This document shows, one piece after another, positions 49,659 through 58,197 of a stretch of 64,000 nt of DNA. This DNA is from Falsiroseomonas tokyonensis (GTDB taxonomy: Bacteria > Pseudomonadota > Alphaproteobacteria > Acetobacterales > Acetobacteraceae). The notes under the pieces are model-generated. The model saw only the letters and a program-made list of their open reading frames with translations. It had not been told where the DNA came from and did not search any database. The first letter of the stretch is position 1. Each line of letters opens with the position of its first letter. Position numbers and translations under genes: made by a program. The DNA is taken from positions 1 to 64,000 of the forward strand of contig NZ_JAFNJS010000007.1 of NCBI RefSeq assembly GCF_019024325.1. Reading direction: 5' to 3'.

Positions 49659-49684
49659 GGTAAGTCGGGTTGCAGCGCTTCAAG
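49659..49684 (-). promoter_or_regulatory. Candidate heat-shock (sigma-32) promoter of clpB
   Basis: Reading on the minus strand: CTTGAA (49679-49684), 14 bases, CTTACC (49659-49664). The -35 fits the alphaproteobacterial RpoH consensus CTTGA and the -10 is CYTA-like. It is ~80 bases upstream of the clpB ATG and overlaps the leader of the divergent MOSC gene. Position and known ClpB regulation support it. Confidence 0.5.
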
Positions 49685-49693
49685 GGGTTTCGC

Positions 49694-50470
49694 ATGCGGG
49701 TGGAACGGATCTTTCGCTTCCCGGTCAAGGGCCTCTCACCCGAGGCGATGGAGGAGGTGGCGCTGACCCCGGGCGAGGGCCTGCCCGACGACCGCCGCTT
49801 CGCCTTCGCCCAGGGCGACAGCCCCTTCGACCCGGCCGCGCCCGTCTGGCTGCAGAAGCGCCATTTTGCGTGTTTGATGGCGAATGCGCGGGTGGCGGCG
49901 ATCCGCTCCGCCTATGATCCCGCCAGCAACACCCTGCTGCTGCGGGCGGAGGGCGTGGCGCCGCTGCAGGCGGACCTCTCCAGCCAGGCCGGGCGCGACG
50001 CCGCCGCCGCCTGGATGACCGCCTATCTCGGGCCGGAGGCGCGCGGCGCGCTGCGCTTCGCCGAGGCGCCGGGCCATGCCTTCACCGATATCGCGGCCAA
50101 GGCGGTGTCCCTGGTCGGGCTAGCCTCGGTCCAGGCGCTCGGCGCGCGCTTCGGCATGGAGCTGGACCCGCTGCGCTTCCGGGCGAATATCCTGTTCTCC
50201 GGCGCCGCGCCTTTCGCCGAATTCGACTGGATCGGGCGGGAGATCCTTCTGGGCGGCGCCCGGCTGCGCGTCTTCAAGCGCACCCAGCGCTGCGCCGCGA
50301 CCGAGGTGAACCCGGCCACGGCGGAGCGCGACGCGAAGCCGCCGAAGTGGTTGCGGGAGGCCTATGGCCATGCCGATCTCGGCGTCTATGCGGAGGTGCT
50401 GGAAGGCGGCCGGGTCGCCACGGGCGATGCGCTGGAGCCGGTGCAGGGCGAGCTGCTGGGCCGCGCCTGA
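49694..50470 (+). CDS. MOSC domain-containing protein
   Basis: A 258-residue YcbX-like protein: an N-terminal beta-barrel ([37 protein letters not shown]) and a MOSC domain with the sulfur-carrying Cys in [20 protein letters not shown]. Such proteins bind molybdenum cofactor or sulfur and take part in N-hydroxylated base detoxification. Start at 49694 (AAGGGG six bases upstream). Alone in its unit; convergent with hemY across a terminator. Confidence 0.9.
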   Translation: MRVERIFRFPVKGLSPEAMEEVALTPGEGLPDDRRFAFAQGDSPFDPAAPVWLQKRHFACLMANARVAAIRSAYDPASNTLLLRAEGVAPLQADLSSQAGRDAAAAWMTAYLGPEARGALRFAEAPGHAFTDIAAKAVSLVGLASVQALGARFGMELDPLRFRANILFSGAAPFAEFDWIGREILLGGARLRVFKRTQRCAATEVNPATAERDAKPPKWLREAYGHADLGVYAEVLEGGRVATGDALEPVQGELLGRA

Positions 50471-50478
50471 GAGGCTGG

Positions 50479-50512
50479 AAGCCCTCTCCCCAGTGCGGGG
50501 GAGAGGGCTTTT
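50479..50512. terminator. Strong terminator between MOSC and hemY
   Basis: AAGCCCTCTCCCC (50479-50491), loop AGTGCG, GGGGAGAGGGCTT (50498-50510), then TT: a 13-bp stem ending in a T4 run on the plus strand. It probably ends both convergent transcripts. Confidence 0.8.
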
Positions 50513-50520
50513 CGACAAGC

Positions 50521-51792
50521 CTACCCCACCGTCGCCGGCAGGGTCTGCGGGCTGGCCCAGTTGATGGTTCCCACCGCCTGGCACTTCGGGCAGACCGGGT
50601 CCCAGGCCTCGTGGTCCGTGCCGCAGGCGGCGCAGCGCCAGCGGGGCTCGGGGGCGGCGGTGGCGGCCTGGCGCAGCCAGCGGGCCTGGGCGGCGCGGCC
50701 CTCCGGCGTCTCGCCATGCTCCACCTCCTCCAAATCGCTCAGCGCCAGGAAGGCGCGGCGATCGGCCTGGTTGGCGGCGACCAGCGTATCCAGCTCCTGC
50801 CGCGCCCGGCCGGTCAGCCCGGCCTCCAGCGCCGCGCGGCCAACCAACAGCCGGCTTTCGGGATGGCGCGGGCTGCCCTTGGCCAGCGTCTCCGCCGATT
50901 TCATGCGGGCCAGCGGGTCCACATCCTCGGCCAGGTAGTCCCGCGCCAGGTCCGGATGCGGCCGCGCCGCCCAGGCCTGCTCCAGCACGGTCCGCGCCCG
51001 GCGCGGGCTGCCATTCTCCTTCAGCCGGCGGGCATGGGCCAGCGCGGCCGGGGCGAAGCCCGGATCGGCGGCGAAGCCCTGGCGTTCCAGCTCCGCAGCA
51101 CGGGTCGGGTCCGGCTCCTGCCCCGCGGCGGCGAGTGCCAGCGCGGCCTGGCCGGCGCCGGGCGGGGCGAGGGTCAGCGCCTCGCGCCAGTCGCGCATCC
51201 GCAGGGCCAGCGTCTCCCGTTCCTGGCGCAGCCAGGCGGCGCCGGGCTGGGCGGCCTCGGCCTCCCGCGCCAGGCGCTGCGCGGCGGGCCAGTCCTCGCG
51301 CTGGATCGCCTGCCGCAGCAGCCCGCGCAGGCCGAGGAAGCGCGCATCCGGTGTGGCGGCGAGCTGGCGGAAAATCTCGGTCGCGGCCTCCTCGCGGCCG
51401 GCCAGGCGCTCGGCCTCGGCGGCCAGCAGCAGGGTCTGCGGCGTATCGCCCAGACCCTTGCGGGCGCGCTTCACCTCGATGCGCGCGGCGTCCGGCGTGC
51501 CGGCGGCCAGGGCCACCAAGGCGCGGGTCAGCGCCGCATCACCCTCACCCCGGCGGCGAGCGGCGCGGCGGTCGCGGATCCGGCCGGGCAGGCGCCGCAG
51601 GGCGGAGACGGCCACCAGCAGCAGGTGCAGCAGCAGGAACAGCACCGCCAGCAGCAGCAGCGCCACCGGCAGGCTGACCAGCACCTCGGCATCGGCCACG
51701 CGGATTTCCACCGCGCCGCCGACCTGGGCGATCCACAGGATGCCGGCGATGCCGGCGGCGAGAAGAACGAGATAGATCAGCGCGCTGCGCAT
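50521..51792 (-). CDS. hemY: HemY N-terminal domain / heme biosynthesis-associated TPR protein
   Basis: A 423-residue membrane protein: two N-terminal helices (LIYLVLLAAGIAGILWIAQVGG and LVSLPVALLLLAVLFLLLHLLLVAV), then a cytoplasmic HemY-N/TPR region and a C-terminal zinc-ribbon (CAACGTDHEAWDPVCPKCQ). In alphaproteobacteria this HemY is a TPR scaffold linked to protoheme IX biosynthesis, not the protoporphyrinogen oxidase also called HemY. The ATG at 51792 is chosen; upstream frame is antisense. Last gene of hemC-hemD-mitofilin-hemY, 10 bases after the mitofilin-like gene. Confidence 0.9.
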   Translation of the reverse strand: MRSALIYLVLLAAGIAGILWIAQVGGAVEIRVADAEVLVSLPVALLLLAVLFLLLHLLLVAVSALRRLPGRIRDRRAARRRGEGDAALTRALVALAAGTPDAARIEVKRARKGLGDTPQTLLLAAEAERLAGREEAATEIFRQLAATPDARFLGLRGLLRQAIQREDWPAAQRLAREAEAAQPGAAWLRQERETLALRMRDWREALTLAPPGAGQAALALAAAGQEPDPTRAAELERQGFAADPGFAPAALAHARRLKENGSPRRARTVLEQAWAARPHPDLARDYLAEDVDPLARMKSAETLAKGSPRHPESRLLVGRAALEAGLTGRARQELDTLVAANQADRRAFLALSDLEEVEHGETPEGRAAQARWLRQAATAAPEPRWRCAACGTDHEAWDPVCPKCQAVGTINWASPQTLPATVG

Positions 51793-51802
51793 GGTCCGGT
51801 CC

Positions 51803-52987
51803 TCAGCCCGCGGCCAGGCCGCGGAGCGCGGCGCGGGCGGCGACCAGCGCCTCCGCCTGCTCGACCCAAGGGCGCATCGCCTCCTGCGCCGGGGGCGACA
51901 GGCGGCGCAGCGGCGCCAGACTGCCTTCCAGGTCGCCGGCCTCCAGCGCGCGGCGGGACTTTTCGATCTCGGCTGCCGCGGCATCGCCCCACAGCACTTC
52001 CTCGCCCCGGCGCACGGTGACCAGGCTGGAGAGGCGGGAGACGGCGGAATCCAGCACGCCCTGGCCCTCGCGGGCCGGGTCGCTGGCCGCGCGGGCGGCG
52101 CGGGCGGCGTCCTCGAAGGTGAGGCGCAGCTGCGCCTCGGTGGGAGGCGCGGCCGCCGCGAAGCGGGTCAGCGCGGCGGGCGGGTCGCGCAGCGTGCCCA
52201 GCGCGCCGCCGAGCGGCCGGCCGGCCTCCAGCGCCGCGCGCAGCTGGTCGAGCGTCGCCAGACGTCCGGCGCGGCCTTCCAGCGCGGCCAGGCGCTGCGC
52301 CTGGCCTTCCAGTTCCTGGATGCGGGCAGCCTGCGCCTCCGCCTGCGCACGGCGCTCGGCCAGCGCCGATTCCAGGGCGGCGATGCGCGAGGTCAGCTGC
52401 GATTCGACGGTGCCGATGCGCTGCGCCGCCTGGGCCTGGGCCTGCTCGGCGGTGCCGAGGCGGGTGGCCAGTTCGCGCGCCACGCCTTCGATGCGGGCGG
52501 AGCTGGCGGTGGCGCGGGCTTCCTCCTGCCGGATCGCGGCCTCGGCGCGCTGCGCCAGGCCATCGACGCGCTGGCCCAGCGCCTCCACCGCCGCGCGCGG
52601 GGCGAGAGTCTCGAGCGCGCTCCGCGGCGCGAGAGTCTCGAGCGCGCTCCGCGGCGCGAGACCTTCCAGCGCGCCCCGCGGCGCGAATTGCGCGGTGTCC
52701 ACCGCGGGGCGATCCGCGGCCGCCCGCGCCGCGCGCTCGGCGGCGGCGATGCGGGTCTCCAGCGGCGCCAGGTCGGGCCCGGCGCGCCCCTCCAGCGACG
52801 CCAGCCGGGCCTCCAGCGCCTGGACCCGCTCCGCCGAGGCGGCCGGATCGCCGGAGGCCTGCGGCAGGGGGCGGGAGAGCAGCCAGGCGACGGCGCCCAC
52901 CAGCACGATGGCCGCGACCAGGATCGGCAGGGCGGCGGGATCCAGGCGGAGCCGCGCGGCGAGGGAGGGGGGAGGGTTGGTGCTCAT
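51803..52987 (-). CDS. Mitofilin/COG4223-like coiled-coil membrane protein
   Basis: A 394-residue protein: N-terminal transmembrane helix (ALPILVAAIVLVGAVAWLLS), then a long coiled-coil rich in Ala/Glu/Arg heptads, and a C-terminal mitofilin-like domain (EIEKSRRALEAGDLEGSLAPLRRLSPPAQEAMRPWVEQAEALVAARAALR). Alphaproteobacterial homologues of mitochondrial Mic60 shape inner-membrane structures and sit in hem operons, as here between hemD and hemY. A tandem 9-residue repeat occurs in the coil. AGGAG precedes the ATG at 52987. 64 bases after hemD. Confidence 0.88.
   Translation of the reverse strand: MSTNPPPSLAARLRLDPAALPILVAAIVLVGAVAWLLSRPLPQASGDPAASAERVQALEARLASLEGRAGPDLAPLETRIAAAERAARAAADRPAVDTAQFAPRGALEGLAPRSALETLAPRSALETLAPRAAVEALGQRVDGLAQRAEAAIRQEEARATASSARIEGVARELATRLGTAEQAQAQAAQRIGTVESQLTSRIAALESALAERRAQAEAQAARIQELEGQAQRLAALEGRAGRLATLDQLRAALEAGRPLGGALGTLRDPPAALTRFAAAAPPTEAQLRLTFEDAARAARAASDPAREGQGVLDSAVSRLSSLVTVRRGEEVLWGDAAAAEIEKSRRALEAGDLEGSLAPLRRLSPPAQEAMRPWVEQAEALVAARAALRGLAAG
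52599..52687 (-). repeat. Tandem 27-base repeat in the mitofilin-like gene
   Basis: Three full copies and a diverged fourth of a 27-base unit encode APR(S/G)ALE(T/G)L; two adjacent copies are almost identical. It is in frame, so slipped-strand changes would add or delete nine residues without a frameshift. Confidence 0.85.
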
Positions 52988-53051
52988 GGGTCTCCTGGCG
53001 CAGCGAAAGGGTCCAGGTCTCGCGGACAGGCCGCGGGACCTGGAGGATGCG

Positions 53052-53804
53052 TCATAGCAAAGGCCGGCCGCCCTGCCCCGCCGGGGCGGGGCCGAGCAGC
53101 GCCAGCAAGGCTTCCTCGGTCGGCCGTGCAGCCACGCACAGCGCGCGCCAGTGCAACGGATCAAGCGCCCGCCGGGCTGCTTCCGCAACCCGAGGGCTGA
53201 TCACCAACGCGGACATCCGCGCGATCGTCGCCGCATGCCCGGCCTCCCGGAACAAAGTGATGGCACAGCCGGCCGAGCGAGGCGAGTGGAACAGGATTTT
53301 TGAGACGCCTTCCGCGCCGACCCTCCGCAACACGTCATCCGGCAGGCGGGTGGCGGGGCGGGCGGCATAGGCGATGCGGCGCAGCACCCGGAAGCCGCGG
53401 GCGCGCAGATCCGCCGCCAGGTCCAGCGAATAGCCCTGGCCGACCGCCAGCAGCAGCGGTCCGCCTTCGGGGTTCAACCGCGCCGTTGCCAGCCGGGCAA
53501 GGTCCGCGGCGGTGCCCTCCGCCGCCTCGGCCTGATACCAGCCGGCCTCCCGCGCCGCCTCGGCCGTCGCCGCGCCCACTGCCAGCAGCGCCAGGCCCGG
53601 GCGGGGCGGCGGCAGGGCGCGGGCGGCGGCGCGGCTGGTCACCAGCACGGCCTGGCAGGGCGGCAGGGCGACGGGGCGTGGCGCCAGCACCAGGGCCGGG
53701 GCTAGCAGCGGCTGCCAGCCGAGTGCCGCGAGCCGCGCGGCCGTCTCCGCCCCGCCCGGCTCCGGGCGGGTCACCAGGACGGTGCGGGAGGCGTCAGCCG
53801 GCAA
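53052..53804 (-). CDS. hemD: Uroporphyrinogen-III synthase
   Basis: A 250-residue member of the poorly conserved HemD family: TVLVTRPEPGGAETAARLAALGW at the N-terminus, LLLAVGQGYSLDLAADLRARGFRV in the second domain, and VSKILFHSPRSAGCAITLF near the C-terminus. It cyclises hydroxymethylbilane to uroporphyrinogen III, with ring-D inversion. The start is TTG at 53804, directly after the hemC TGA; an ATG is absent in the right place, so translation is likely coupled to hemC termination. Between hemC and the mitofilin-like gene. Confidence 0.9.
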   Translation of the reverse strand: MPADASRTVLVTRPEPGGAETAARLAALGWQPLLAPALVLAPRPVALPPCQAVLVTSRAAARALPPPRPGLALLAVGAATAEAAREAGWYQAEAAEGTAADLARLATARLNPEGGPLLLAVGQGYSLDLAADLRARGFRVLRRIAYAARPATRLPDDVLRRVGAEGVSKILFHSPRSAGCAITLFREAGHAATIARMSALVISPRVAEAARRALDPLHWRALCVAARPTEEALLALLGPAPAGQGGRPLL

Positions 53805-54833
53805 TCAGGCAAACAGGTCGGCGGGGCTGTCCCGGCGCAGGCTGTCGCCGAGCTCGCGCCCCAGCGCCGCGGCCTGCGCCACCTCGCCCAGCGCACTGCG
53901 CTTCAGGAGGAAGGAGCCGTCGGCGCGGGCCACCAGCCCGGTCAGGTGCAGCCGGCCGTCGCTCAGCAGCCGGGCATGGCCGCCGATCGGGGTGCGGCAG
54001 GATCCGTCCAGCGCGGCCAGCAGGCTGCGCTCCGCCTGGCTGACCGCCGCGGCCTCCCGGTCCTCGATGGCGGAGAGCAGCTCGTGCAGCTCCACATCGT
54101 CGGCCCGGACGGTGACGCCGACGATCCCCTGGCCGGCGGCGGGCACCATGGCATCCGGGTCCAGCACGACCGAAGCGCGGTCCTCCATCTCCAGCCGGCG
54201 CAGGCCGGCCAGCGCAAGAAGGGTGGCCGCCGGGCCGCCCTCGGCCTGCAGCTTGGACAGGCGGGTCTGCACATTGCCGCGGATCATCTCGATGCGCAGA
54301 TCGGGCCGGGCATGCAGGATCTGCGCCTGGCGGCGGACGGAGGCGGTGCCGATCACGGCGCCGGCGGGCAGCGCCGCGAAGGGGTCGGAAGGGTCCGGCG
54401 CGCCGCAGGACGGGCCGAGGATCAGCGCATCCCGCGCATCCTCGCGCCGCAGGGTGCAGGCGAGCACGATGCCGGGCGGCAGCTCCGTCTCCAGGTCCTT
54501 TAGGCTGTGGACGGCGAAGTCGATCCGGCCATCCAGCAGCGCCTCATGGATCTCCTTGGCGAACAGGCCCTTGCCGCCGATATCGGCCAGCCGCCGGTCT
54601 TGGATGCGATCGCCGGAGGTGGCGATGGCATGTTCCTCGAAGGCTTTCGCGTCGCGCAGCACCGGGCAGAAGCGGGTGATGATCGACAGGAAGTGCCGCG
54701 TCTGCCACAGCGCCAGCGGCGAGCCGCGCGTGCCGACGCGCAGCGGCAGGCTGCGGAAATGCGGCCGGATGGGATTGGCTGCCTGGCGGGCCTGGGCCCC
54801 GTGATAGGGCCTGGGGGGATGTACGGCGGACAT
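53805..54833 (-). CDS. hemC: Hydroxymethylbilane synthase (porphobilinogen deaminase)
   Basis: A 342-residue HemC with FRSLPLRVGTRGSPLALWQTRHF, GDRIQDRRLADIGGKGLFAKEIHEALLDGRIDFAVHSLKDLE and the dipyrromethane cofactor Cys in LDGSCRTPIGGHA. It joins four porphobilinogen units. The N-terminus carries an extra ~27 residues before the barrel strand; the ATG at 54833 gives this form, and a shorter start cannot be excluded. First gene of the hem operon, divergent from tsaD. Confidence 0.94.
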   Translation of the reverse strand: MSAVHPPRPYHGAQARQAANPIRPHFRSLPLRVGTRGSPLALWQTRHFLSIITRFCPVLRDAKAFEEHAIATSGDRIQDRRLADIGGKGLFAKEIHEALLDGRIDFAVHSLKDLETELPPGIVLACTLRREDARDALILGPSCGAPDPSDPFAALPAGAVIGTASVRRQAQILHARPDLRIEMIRGNVQTRLSKLQAEGGPAATLLALAGLRRLEMEDRASVVLDPDAMVPAAGQGIVGVTVRADDVELHELLSAIEDREAAAVSQAERSLLAALDGSCRTPIGGHARLLSDGRLHLTGLVARADGSFLLKRSALGEVAQAAALGRELGDSLRRDSPADLFA

Positions 54834-54927
54834 GCCGCCTATTAGGCCCCGCAAGGCGCGGTTGAAAGTGGCGCGCGTGAAACTGGCGTCGTCGATTGAT
54901 GCCGTCGATGAAAGGACGAAAATTCGG

Positions 54928-56028
54928 ATGCGGGAGCTGCGTGACGAGGATCTGGTGCTGGGCCTCGAATCCTCCTGCGACGAGACCGCCGCCGCCATCC
55001 TGCGCGCCGATGGCACCATCCTGGCCGAGGCCGTGCTCTCCCAGCTCGCCGAGCACACGCCCTATGGCGGCGTGGTGCCGGAGATCGCGGCGCGGTCGCA
55101 CCTGGCGCATCTGCCGGCGCTGGTCCGCCGGGTGCTGGACCAGGCGGGCACCACCCCGGCCGGCCTCGCGGCGGTGGCGGCGACGGCCGGGCCGGGCCTG
55201 ATCGGCGGGCTGATCGTGGGGGCGACGCTCGGCAAGGGGATCGCGATCGCCCAGGGCCTGCCCTACCTCGCCATCAACCACCTGGAGGGCCATGCGCTGA
55301 CGCCGCGGCTGCCGGGGGTGCATCCGGGTGGCGTCGCGCCGGAGGCGCGCGGCGCCTTGGCCTTTCCCTACCTGCTGCTGCTGCTCTCGGGCGGGCATTG
55401 CCAATGCGTGCTGGTGGAGGGGGTGGGCCGGCACCGGCGCCTGGGCACCACGCTGGACGACGCCGTGGGCGAGGCTTTTGACAAATCCGCCAAGCTTCTG
55501 GGCCTGCCCTGGCCGGGCGGGCCGCATCTCGAAAGGCTGGCCGGCGCAGGGGACGCGAAGCGATTCAGCCTGCCGCGGCCGCTGTATGGGCGGGAGGGCT
55601 GTGATTTCTCCTTCAGCGGGCTGAAGACGGCGGTGGCGAATATCGTGGCCAAAGGGCTGGACGACCAGGGCCGCGCCGACCTCGCCGCCGGCTTCCAGGC
55701 CGCCGTCTCCGCCACGCTCGCCAATCGCGCGGCGCATGCCTTGGCCATGGCGCCGGGGGCGACGGCGCTGGTGGTCTCGGGCGGGGTCGCGGCGAACCAG
55801 GGGATCCGCGCCGCCCTGGCCGAGGTCGCCGCGAAGGCCGGGCTTCCGCTGGTGGCGCCGCCGATCCGGCTGTGCACGGACAATGCGGTGATGATCGCCT
55901 GGGCCGGGATCGAGCGGCTGCGCGCGGGGCTGACGGAGCCGCTGGACCACGCGCCGCGGCCGCGCTGGCCGCTGGCGGAGTTGGCCGCGCCGGAACCGGG
56001 GATATGTCGGCACGTTCATCCGGCCTGA
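54928..56028 (+). CDS. tsaD: tRNA N6-threonylcarbamoyladenosine biosynthesis protein TsaD
   Basis: A 366-residue ASKHA-fold metalloprotein. The iron-binding HxxxH is HLEGH (118-122), and SSCDET, GPGLIGGLIVG, LSGGHCQ, LGTTLDDAVGEAFDKSAKLLGLPWPGGP, SFSGLKTA and SGGVAAN are diagnostic. It transfers threonylcarbamoyl to tRNA A37 with TsaB/E. The frame opens earlier, but the ATG at 54928 gives the usual N-terminus, with AAAGGAC upstream. Divergent from hemC and followed by a small lipoprotein gene. Confidence 0.97.
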   Translation: MRELRDEDLVLGLESSCDETAAAILRADGTILAEAVLSQLAEHTPYGGVVPEIAARSHLAHLPALVRRVLDQAGTTPAGLAAVAATAGPGLIGGLIVGATLGKGIAIAQGLPYLAINHLEGHALTPRLPGVHPGGVAPEARGALAFPYLLLLLSGGHCQCVLVEGVGRHRRLGTTLDDAVGEAFDKSAKLLGLPWPGGPHLERLAGAGDAKRFSLPRPLYGREGCDFSFSGLKTAVANIVAKGLDDQGRADLAAGFQAAVSATLANRAAHALAMAPGATALVVSGGVAANQGIRAALAEVAAKAGLPLVAPPIRLCTDNAVMIAWAGIERLRAGLTEPLDHAPRPRWPLAELAAPEPGICRHVHPA

Positions 56029-56051
56029 TCTGACTCCAGGAGGACGCCACG

Positions 56052-56267
56052 ATGACCATGAGCCCCCGCCTCGCCGCCGCCCTGTTGCTGACCGCCGCCG
56101 TCGCCGCCTGCGGCCAGACGCCCGGCCAGCGCGCCGTCTCCGGCGGCCTGCTCGGCGCCGGCACCGGCGCCGCCGTCGGCTCGCTGTCCGGCAATGCCGG
56201 CACCGGCGCGTTGATCGGTGGCGGTGTTGGCGCCGTCGGCGGCGCGGTGACCGCGCCCCGCTACTGA
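56052..56267 (+). CDS. Small glycine-zipper lipoprotein
   Basis: A 71-residue exported lipoprotein with AGGAGG upstream, a signal peptide ending AAVAAC (lipobox), and a Gly-rich helix pair (GLLGAGTGAAVGSLSGNAGTGALIGGGVGAVGGAV) typical of YMGG/glycine-zipper osmotically inducible proteins. Only 23 bases after tsaD. The role is unknown; likely an envelope-stress or outer-membrane element. The spacing suggests co-transcription with tsaD and rlmJ. Confidence 0.85.
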   Translation: MTMSPRLAAALLLTAAVAACGQTPGQRAVSGGLLGAGTGAAVGSLSGNAGTGALIGGGVGAVGGAVTAPRY

Positions 56268-56316
56268 CACAAGGCGCGGGTTGCGTCGCCCCACGGGCGG
56301 CGCTACCCGCTGCGGC

Positions 56317-57144
56317 GTGAACTACCGCCACGCCTTCCACGCCGGGAATGCCTGCGACGTCGCCAAGCACGCGCTGCTGGTGGACCTGCTGCAGGCGCTC
56401 CGCGGCAAGGACAAGCCCTTCCGGGTGCTCGATACCCATGCGGGCCTCGGCAGCTATGTGCTGGCCTCCGCCGAGGCGGAGCGCACCGGCGAATGGCGCC
56501 AGGGCATCGGCCGCGTCGCCGATATCACCGAGGGTCCGCTGGCCGACTACGCCGCGATGGTCCGCGCCGCCGGCTTCCCCGACATCTATCCCGGCTCCCC
56601 CGACCTGGCCCGCGCGCTGCTGCGGCCGCAGGACCGGCTGGTGCTGTCTGAACTGCACCCCGAGGACCACGCGACGCTGCGCGCCCGCTACAGCCGGGAC
56701 CGCCAGGTGGCCGTGCATCTGCGCGATGCCTGGGAAGCGGTGGAGGCCCTGACCCCCTTCCCCGAGCGCCGCGGCCTGGTGCTGATCGACCCGCCCTTTG
56801 AGAAGCCCGGCGAATTCGAACGCTGCGCCGCCGCCCTGGCCCGGCTGCGCCACCGCTTCCGCGCCGCCATCATCGCCTGCTGGTACCCCATAAAGCACCG
56901 CGCGCCGGTGCGCGCCTTCCACACCGCCCTGCAGGACGCCGTCGTGCCGGATTGCGTCACGGCGGAGCTGCTGCTGCGGGAGCCCACCGACCCCACCCGC
57001 CTGAATGGCTGCGGCCTGCTGGTGGCCAATGCCCCGCATGGCTTTACCGAGCGTGCCGAGGCCATCCTGGCCGCGCTGCTGCCGCGCCTGGCGGGCGGGG
57101 AGGCCGGGGCCGGCGCCGCCATCACCCGCATCACCCCGGAATAG
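56317..57144 (+). CDS. rlmJ: 23S rRNA (adenine-2030-N6)-methyltransferase RlmJ
   Basis: A 275-residue RlmJ/YhiR homologue. It starts with GTG at 56317, giving MNYRHAFHAGNACDVAKHALLVDLL, the family N-terminus; an upstream TTG frame is rejected. SAM-binding FRVLDTHAGLGSY and catalytic DPPFE (in GLVLIDPPFEKPGE) fit an N6-adenine methyltransferase. Lies between the small lipoprotein and gpsA; not the usual neighbour of tsaD-gpsA. Confidence 0.94.
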   Translation: MNYRHAFHAGNACDVAKHALLVDLLQALRGKDKPFRVLDTHAGLGSYVLASAEAERTGEWRQGIGRVADITEGPLADYAAMVRAAGFPDIYPGSPDLARALLRPQDRLVLSELHPEDHATLRARYSRDRQVAVHLRDAWEAVEALTPFPERRGLVLIDPPFEKPGEFERCAAALARLRHRFRAAIIACWYPIKHRAPVRAFHTALQDAVVPDCVTAELLLREPTDPTRLNGCGLLVANAPHGFTERAEAILAALLPRLAGGEAGAGAAITRITPE

Positions 57145-57156
57145 GGCTTGGGAAAC

Positions 57157-58149
57157 ATGCCGCAGCCGCGTCGTCGCATTGCCGTGCTGGGCGCCGGCGC
57201 CTGGGGCACCGCCCTGGCCTTGCAGGCGGCGCGGGCCGGCAATGCCGTCACGCTCTGGGCGCGGGACCCGGCGCGGGCGGCGGCCATGGCGGAGGCGCGG
57301 GAGAATGCGCGCTATCTGCCGGGCCAGCCCCTCTCCGCCGCCATCCAGGTCACCGCCGATGCGGCCGCGGCGATGGAGGGCGCGCTGTTTGCCCTGGTGG
57401 TGGTGCCGGTTCAGCATCTGCGCGCGGCGGTGGCCGCCCTGCCGCCGGGCGGCTGCCCGCTGGTGGTCTGCGCCAAGGGGGTGGAGCGCGGCACGCTTTG
57501 CCTGCCGCTCGAGATTCTGGAGCAGCTGCGTCCCGAGGCGCCCGCCGCCGTGCTCTCCGGCCCCAATTTCGCGCATGAGGTCGCGCGCGGCCTGCCGGCC
57601 GCCGCGGTGGTCGCGAGCGGCGACGCGGCGCTGCGCAGCCTGGCGGGCGAGCTGCTGGGCACCGCCGGCTTCCGCCTCTATGGCGGCGACGACCCGATGG
57701 GCGTGCAGGTGGGCGGCGCGGCCAAGAACGTGATCGCCATCGCCGCCGGCGCGGTGATCGGCGCGGGCCTCGGCGAGAATGCGCGGGCCGCGCTCGTCAC
57801 GCGGGGGCTGGCCGAACTGTCGCGGCTGACGGTGGCGCTGGGCGGGCGGGCGGAGACGGCGGCGGGGCTTTCGGGCCTGGGCGACCTGCTGCTGACCACC
57901 ACGGGGGCGGGCAGCCGCAATACCTCGCTCGGCATGGAGCTCGCCCGCGGCACGCCGCTGGAGGCCGCGCTGGCCAGCCGCGCCGGGGTGGCGGAGGGGG
58001 TGGAGACGGCGCCCGCCCTGGTGGCGCGCGCCGCGGCGGCGGGGGTGGAACTGCCGATCTGCGCCGCGGTGGCGGAGTTGCTGGCGGGCGAGCTCAGCAT
58101 CGGCCAGGCCATGGGCCGGCTGCTGTCACGGCCGCGGCGGGACGAATAG
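57157..58149 (+). CDS. gpsA: Glycerol-3-phosphate dehydrogenase [NAD(P)+]
   Basis: A 330-residue GpsA. NAD motif RIAVLGAGAWGTALAL; VVCAKGVERGTL; LSGPNFAHEVARGLPAA; catalytic Lys in VGGAAKNVIAIAAG; GLSGLGDLLLTTTGAGSRN. Reduces dihydroxyacetone phosphate to sn-glycerol 3-phosphate for phospholipids. Start at the ATG at 57157 (a TTG three codons earlier is unlikely). 12 bases after rlmJ. A hairpin terminator follows. Confidence 0.97.
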   Translation: MPQPRRRIAVLGAGAWGTALALQAARAGNAVTLWARDPARAAAMAEARENARYLPGQPLSAAIQVTADAAAAMEGALFALVVVPVQHLRAAVAALPPGGCPLVVCAKGVERGTLCLPLEILEQLRPEAPAAVLSGPNFAHEVARGLPAAAVVASGDAALRSLAGELLGTAGFRLYGGDDPMGVQVGGAAKNVIAIAAGAVIGAGLGENARAALVTRGLAELSRLTVALGGRAETAAGLSGLGDLLLTTTGAGSRNTSLGMELARGTPLEAALASRAGVAEGVETAPALVARAAAAGVELPICAAVAELLAGELSIGQAMGRLLSRPRRDE

Positions 58150-58162
58150 CGACGCCACCCAA

Positions 58163-58187
58163 CCCTCCCCCCTTCGCAGGGGGAGGG
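58163..58187. terminator. Hairpin between gpsA and ugd
   Basis: CCCTCCCCC (58163-58171), loop CTTCGCA, GGGGGAGGG (58179-58187): a 9-bp GC stem in the 48-base gap between convergent genes. No U tract. Confidence 0.55.
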
Positions 58188-58197
58188 CGATCGGGGC

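Noticed and set aside
49456-49728. 90-residue minus-strand frame upstream of clpB
   Set aside because: It overlaps the start of clpB in another frame and has no family resemblance.
47067-49766. 899-residue open frame on the plus strand through clpB
   Set aside because: It is exactly antisense to the clear clpB gene, and its His/Gln/Arg-rich translation matches no family. Long antisense frames are expected in GC-rich coding DNA.
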